Shown: positions 59,717 through 64,000 of the stretch, piece by piece | Position numbering within the stretch: the stretch's first letter is position 1 | How the letters are laid out: every line of letters starts with the position of its first letter | Origin: Incurvaria masculella | Taxonomy: Eukaryota; Arthropoda; Insecta; Lepidoptera; Incurvariidae | NCBI GenBank assembly: GCA_946894095.1 | Contig: OX335641.1 | Coordinates: 6,280,501 to 6,344,500 of the forward strand | Length of the DNA: 64,000 bases | Direction of reading: 5' to 3' | The notes under the pieces: generated by a model | What the model was told of the DNA's origin: nothing | The model's input: the letters and a program-made list of their open reading frames with translations, nothing else | The model's database searches: none | Program-made: the position numbers and the translations under genes

Positions 59717-60089
59717 TTAAGTGGCTGTGTGCATCCATGTAGATGGCACCACAGTGGTTCGTCGCGATTTCTGCTATAACTCCTCAAAAATAGAAAGTTA
59801 CCAGACATAATATAGGGGCGACCATGTATTAAATCGCACGCAACAATTCCTAAAAACGGCTATCATAATGAGACAAAGTTCAAAATTTTGCTAATTGTAA
59901 ATGGCACAAATCCTCAGAATTATCTACGAGACTCCAGCATATTTTGTAATTGTTTAATGAGATTACATTACCGAATAATGTGCTCGCCACTGTAGTTACA
60001 GTTTGTAACTTCCTATGTTTAAGGAGTTATAGCAGACATAAATACGAACGACCGTGGCGCCATCTACTTTGATGCACACACCCCCTTAA
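59717..60089. mobile_element. TTAA-flanked MITE with ~80-bp inverted repeats
   Basis: TTAA is present at 59717-59720 and at 60086-60089. Between them the left arm (gtggctgtgtgcatc..., to about 59801) and the right arm (from about 60005, ending gatgcacacaccccc) are imperfect reverse complements that share 'gtagatggc.ccac' and 'tctgctataactcct'. TTAA target duplications are the hallmark of piggyBac-type transposition. No transposase is encoded. Confidence 0.7.
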
Positions 60090-60201
60090 CATATTTTAGT
60101 CACAAACATATTTTTACAGTTGGTTTAAATAATTTTTAACGTGTGTACTGCATGATTTAAATAAAGTAATATATTCGTGTTGTTTTTATGCATACGTCCA
60201 G

Positions 60202-60246
60202 AAGGAAATGTACTTCAACGAGATTTCGGACGACTGGCGCTATTTT
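60202..60246 (+). CDS. Possible 45-nt micro-exon (doubtful)
   Basis: A 45-nt stretch is preceded by a plausible acceptor (cgtccag ending at 60201) and followed by a consensus donor (gtgagt at 60247). Read in the phase left by exon J it encodes KEMYFNEISDDWRYF without a stop, so it could be inserted or skipped without changing frame. It does not resemble the sequence that follows NYK in fly CadN. It lies in an intron dense with transposons, so chance or a transposon origin is at least as likely. Confidence 0.15.
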
Positions 60247-60349
60247 GTGAGTATCTGTACATTTCATCTGTGTAAGTAGCTTCTATTCACTTAGCAGTTG
60301 AATTATTATTTTATTCACAGTATTTAATTAAACATTTGTTACTGAAATG

Positions 60350-60460
60350 GACATGGATGGCTAATACCACAACGACTATCATGATATTAGCCCAAAACAC
60401 CACGTCTGAACTAGGTGTAATGCCAGGACCAGGATATTTTGCATGGCTAGATGGTTTTTT
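60350..60460 (-). mobile_element. SINE-family 3' end fragment
   Basis: 'Atggacatggatggctaatacc', 'atcatgatattagccca' and 'gtgtaatgccaggacca' match the inverse of the SINE 3' end. Confidence 0.6.
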
Positions 60461-60741
60461 ATTAATAATTTGAAGATATTTGTATCATTTCGTCTAGTAG
60501 CATGAAAGTATTTTGTTTTAAATTTCCATTCTCTTTCACATAGTTGTCTTAGTTTTTGCTTGAATTATTTATTGTTGAAATTTTCCACAATGGTAAGAGT
60601 AAAAATTTAAAATGGTATACATGCATAAATTTTAGGGTTTTACAAGATCCTGAAATTACCGTTTACTACGGTAATATTGAATCAAATGATATGAATAAAA
60701 AAAATCACGCGTAAATAAATATCGTGTTTTTTTATCAAATA

Positions 60742-60950
60742 CTAGCTGCGGTACCCGGCTCCGCTCGGGTCCATGTCGTTTTAGACTGATGTCGAGCTGA
60801 ATTATTTCCTAGAAGATAAAAAGTAGCTCAAATGGCTAGTCGAAAAGGCTGGTCAATAGCGATGTTATTTATCTGCTACTTTTTAATCAAAACAGATGGA
60901 GCTGATATAGCTTAATTAAATAAGAAATATTATAACATTTCCATTTATAA
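60742..60950 (-). mobile_element. 3' end of a Helitron-like element
   Basis: On the minus strand it ends CTAG followed by T. The ~65 bp before the end (agtctaaaacgacatgg..., accgcagctag) match the end of the element at 56139-57330. The other end could not be fixed. Confidence 0.5.
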
Positions 60951-61013
60951 TACATAGGGCACACTATAAGTTTTCGGAACTGCCCACTTAGCTAAAAAAT
61001 ACCGAAAAAGTAA

Positions 61014-61507
61014 TTAAATTTTTTAATTAAATATTTTGGTATTATAACGCATAGGGCCGAGTACACGAAAGGGCAAAAAATCTAAATCATCGTCAACTTA
61101 AACACGTCACTTTGCATAGAGAGTATGGAAGGAACTCTATGCGGTTCACTAAAAGTGACGTGTTTGAACAATGTTTACTTATCCCTCTCTTCGTGCAATC
61201 GGTTCTTAGGCTGTTTTGTCTTGTTTATTTTTGCAGTGTGGCGTCATTTAAGAAAATGCGTTAAATTTTTTAATTAAATATTTTGGTATTATAACGCATA
61301 GGGCCGAGTGCACGAAAGGGCAAAAAATCTAAATCATCGTCAACTTAAACACGTCACTTTGCATAGAGAGTATGGAAGGAACTCTATGCGGTTCACTAAA
61401 AGTGACGTGTTTGAACAATGTTTACTTATCCCTCTCTTCGTGCAATCGGTTCTTAGGCTGTTTTGTATTGTTTATTTTTGCAGTGTGGCGTCATTTAAGA
61501 AAATGCG
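61014..61507. repeat. Exact tandem duplication, 2 x 247 bp, each holding a MITE
   Basis: 61014-61260 and 61261-61507 are the same 247 bp with two differences (a/g in 'gagtacacg' against 'gagtgcacg'; c/a in 'gtcttg' against 'gtattg'). Each contains a member of the CCGA(G)TGCACGAA MITE family, at 61057-61202 and 61304-61449. Confidence 0.9.
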
Positions 61508-61719
61508 TGTCTATATCACCATGGTTATTAACTTATGAAAATTTTCGTAGTATGATTTTATACGATTTTAAGTGTAATTTGACAGTTAACAAAGCCTTGC
61601 TCGGCTTCAAACTGCTTTTGGCGATGAAACACTATGAAAGGCGACTATCGCGTCAATCTTCTGACTAATTTTGTGATGGTAAGCTTTATACAACAAAAAG
61701 ATAAATGATGTGCGCCGTA

Positions 61720-62070
61720 AAATGAAATAGACAGGCATGCAGACTGTTGCTTTGGAGACTGTAAATAGTGATTTGTATAACACCATGGATGGAAGTAAAT
61801 GACGAACTCCGTAAAAATAACAGTAAACGCAGCATCATCTTGCATCACAACAATGCCAGTTCTCAGACGGCCATGCAGACACAAATTTTCAAAGGTTAAA
61901 AACGTAGAACTTATGAGTAATCCTGCATACAGTCCCGACCTGGCACCTTGTGATATTATTCTGTTCCCAAAATGTTTTAACCAATACGTGGCCAACGATT
62001 GTCATCACCAGAAGAGGCTGTCGAAGAGTACCAGGTTCACCCGGATCTTCCCGCAATGACACTTCCACAT
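61720..62070 (+). pseudogene. Broken mariner-type transposase fragment
   Basis: Three frames contribute successive mariner motifs. LETVNSDLYNT-like text lies at about 61755-61780. ELRKNNSKRSIILHHNNASS lies at about 61805-61860, where the second catalytic aspartate (HDNA) has become asparagine. NVELMSNPAYSPDLAPCD lies at about 61900-61955 and keeps the last catalytic aspartate of the DD34D triad. GQRLSSPEEAVEEYQ follows in another frame at about 61990-62033. At least two frameshifts and the active-site change show it is dead. The N-terminal half and the terminal repeats were not recognised. Confidence 0.75.
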
Positions 62071-62089
62071 TCAAATGGATCTAAAACAC

Positions 62090-62340
62090 GACAATATTCA
62101 TGCCCCGATTATGCATTCCTTCAATGCGATGGTATGTATCATCCCAGGTGGAATTAACCCTACGAAAGGTGAACAAAAGTTTTACGTGGCATACAAAACA
62201 CAGCCAGTCAGTCAGTCAGTCAGTCAGTCAGCGTGATTGCGTCCACTGCTGAACATACGCCTCTATACAAAACACAGCCAGCCTCAACACCTAAAACGGT
62301 CACCCATCCGTAACTCGAGCGCACTCAGAGATGCCAAACG
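62090..62340 (-). mobile_element. SINE-family fragment with CAGT microsatellite
   Basis: 'Ttcaatgcgatggta', 'ggtggaattaaccctacgaaaggtgaac' and 'gttttacgtggcatac' match the inverse SINE body. A (CAGT)n run lies at 62205-62232, and 'aaaacacagccag' occurs on both sides of it. Confidence 0.5.
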
Positions 62341-62537
62341 TAGATACAATTCGCATATAAATCGGGTGAGTGGTTCTCAAGTTATAAGCATTTCACCCTA
62401 ATGCTCACCGCTCTGGTAATTTAGTGTTATTTCATGTAGCTTTTAAGTTGTGAGCAGAATCAGGCTAGACGTGGAACTTTTATAAGCATTTCATACCACT
62501 GCTTATTTGCACACCCCTCTCATAATTTTGCATGGGT

Positions 62538-62655
62538 GCCCATTCAGGTAAGAGTGAGATCGAACTCGTCGTTAAATATCAACTAATTATATATTTCCCA
62601 GCTATTTTTAAGTTAACTCACTCCCGAACTCGAAGTCACTCTTACCTGAATGGGC
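62538..62655. mobile_element. Small MITE with perfect 20-bp inverted ends
   Basis: GCCCATTCAGGTAAGAGTGA (62538-62557) and its exact reverse complement (62636-62655) enclose 78 bp. 'Gaactcg' follows inside both arms. Confidence 0.75.
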
Positions 62656-62701
62656 CCACTGATGCTAATTAGCCCTAAAGTTAGCGAGTCTGGAAAGAAG
62701 A

Positions 62702-62885
62702 TACATAAGTGCAATCAGTGATGACCAACACCAAACTTATATTCTTGACCAAACCATAGAAACTATTCAATAAAAAACAGGTGCGTTTTCTTATACATAA
62801 GTGCAATCAGTGATGACCAACACCAAAATTATATTTTTGACCAAACCATAGAAACTATTCAATAAAAAACAGGTGCGTTTTCTTA
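62702..62885. repeat. Tandem duplication, 2 x 92 bp
   Basis: 62702-62793 and 62794-62885 are the same 92 bp with two differences (aaacttatattct against aaaattatatttt). No coding sequence. Confidence 0.9.
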
Positions 62886-63234
62886 TACCTAGTTTGAAGA
62901 TATTATGGGTTACCCATACACATTTTCATACGTTTCAAGATTTTCTTTCAGACAAAAGATAGTTCCCCATGCCTAATTTAATCCTTTTCTGGCCCATACA
63001 AAGTTTTTGTACACAAAAGCAAATAATATAATTATAAAGTTACATAATGCCATAGTAAATAGTTGCTGCGAAAATATTTGCAGAATATATTTCTTTTTTA
63101 CAGCGCCATCTATGATATAACCCATATAACGGTGTACAACTTCTAATCGCTAATACTAATGAACTAAAAAACGCCTCTATCCGGGTAGAGATGGCGCTAT
63201 AAACCCAACGTCTTCGCCCAAAGTTTCCAAAGGA

Positions 63235-63345
63235 ATTGCATATCAATATCAACGTCAGCGTATGATTAAACACGTCACTTTGTATGGACAGTATTGAAGG
63301 AACTCCATGCGGTTCGCTAAAAGTGACGTGTTTGAACATTGATTA
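63235..63345. mobile_element. MITE, CCGAGTGCACGAA family, partial copy
   Basis: The inner part 'gattaaacacgtcact' ... 'aaaagtgacgtgttt' (about 63264-63332), with 'ggaactccatgcggttc' between, matches copies 1-3. The terminal repeats are lost. Confidence 0.6.
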
Positions 63346-64000
63346 ACTCAGCCGTACTCGGGAACAAAATTCCTCGCGCTGACTACCATGAATTAAAATT
63401 GTTCCTTAGGAAAATAGTTTTGCCATTAAGCTATTACGTAAAAAAACCTGAAACAAAAATTAGATCTATTATGTCGAATCCATGATATAATTATATGCGA
63501 GATAAAAAAAAACAGAAAAACATATTGAGATTTCAGGATTCGAACGTGAACCCTCCCTCGAACAAAATATATTCAAAACAGTCGATTATGCCAACCGGCT
63601 TTCTACGTTTAACGCGAAAATTGTTAATCGGTTCTGGCAAAATGACGCCGTCATGCGCCACGGGATGGAGTAATTTCATTGATATTGCTCAGCCCTTAGA
63701 ATATTTAGCGTGATGGTATGTATCCTAGAGTGAGCCCAGCGATATTTTCTGTAAACTCTTGCATGCGTAAACGATGTATATTTATAATATTATATTTATT
63801 ACTCTTTTATATAAGTAGAGATAAGTCTAATCCATGCTACAATTATTATATGCGAGACCCCATAAACAATAAAATGTAAAATTGACGCTATCAGGATTCG
63901 AACCTACAGCCTCCCGAACAATATACGTATAGAAGAGTCGGTACTCCGCCCTGCGCCATCCGCTTTCTGAACATTAATGCGAAAATAGTGAATCGTTGAA

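Larger units (their letters stand above)
54611..64000 (+). other. CadN intron downstream of exon J (partial)
   Basis: The intron continues past the window. It is almost solid with small mobile elements; the gaps at 55260-56130, 58100-59040 and 63350-64000 show nothing I can name. No further CadN exon is supported. Confidence 0.6.

Overview
The window is nuclear DNA from an insect, most probably a moth or butterfly. The split coding exons with GT/AG borders, the low overall GC and the dense population of small transposons point to an animal. Two dispersed elements I recognise as typical of Lepidoptera support the narrower call. One is the 'gagtccgactcgcacttgg' repeat near 47.4 kb; the other is the Helitron-like elements that begin TC-CATACTAATATTATAAATG or end CTAG.

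The only host gene I can support is on the + strand: the middle of Cadherin-N (CadN, classical neural cadherin). Ten exons between 16621 and 54610 join in phase to give 743 codons with no stop. They cover about seven consecutive extracellular cadherin (EC) repeats. The order and wording of the linker motifs (DINDN, the degenerate VVESNKKSPSF, DVNDN, DKNDN, NVNDN, DVNDN, DRNDNAM) follow fly CadN as I remember it. Both ends of the gene lie outside the window: the first exon enters from an upstream intron of more than 16.6 kb, and the exons after residue 743 are not here.

Layout. 1-16620 is the upstream intron. Most of it (199-13340) is one large, very young LTR element lying antisense to CadN. 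It has two 3.3-kb TG...CA repeats, a CTTT target-site duplication, a tRNA-His-type primer site and a 6.5-kb interior without gag or pol, so it is a LARD-like non-autonomous retrotransposon. 16621-26166 is a compact exon cluster, with an odd intronic tandem array that repeats the 5' edge of exon B. 26167-33079 and 33234-54422 are two large introns filled with SINEs, MITEs, Helitron-like elements, LINE pieces, a fold-back element and an intact 3'-terminal retroelement ORF. The longer of the two ends in a roughly 900-bp minisatellite that stops about 30 bp before the last exon. 54611-64000 is the start of the next intron. It is packed with small elements, among them a Helitron-like copy, a TTAA-flanked MITE, a tandemly duplicated MITE and a broken mariner transposase.

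I saw no rRNA, CRISPR array, standalone tRNA or prokaryote-type operon. All homology statements are from memory of protein and repeat families; no search was run.
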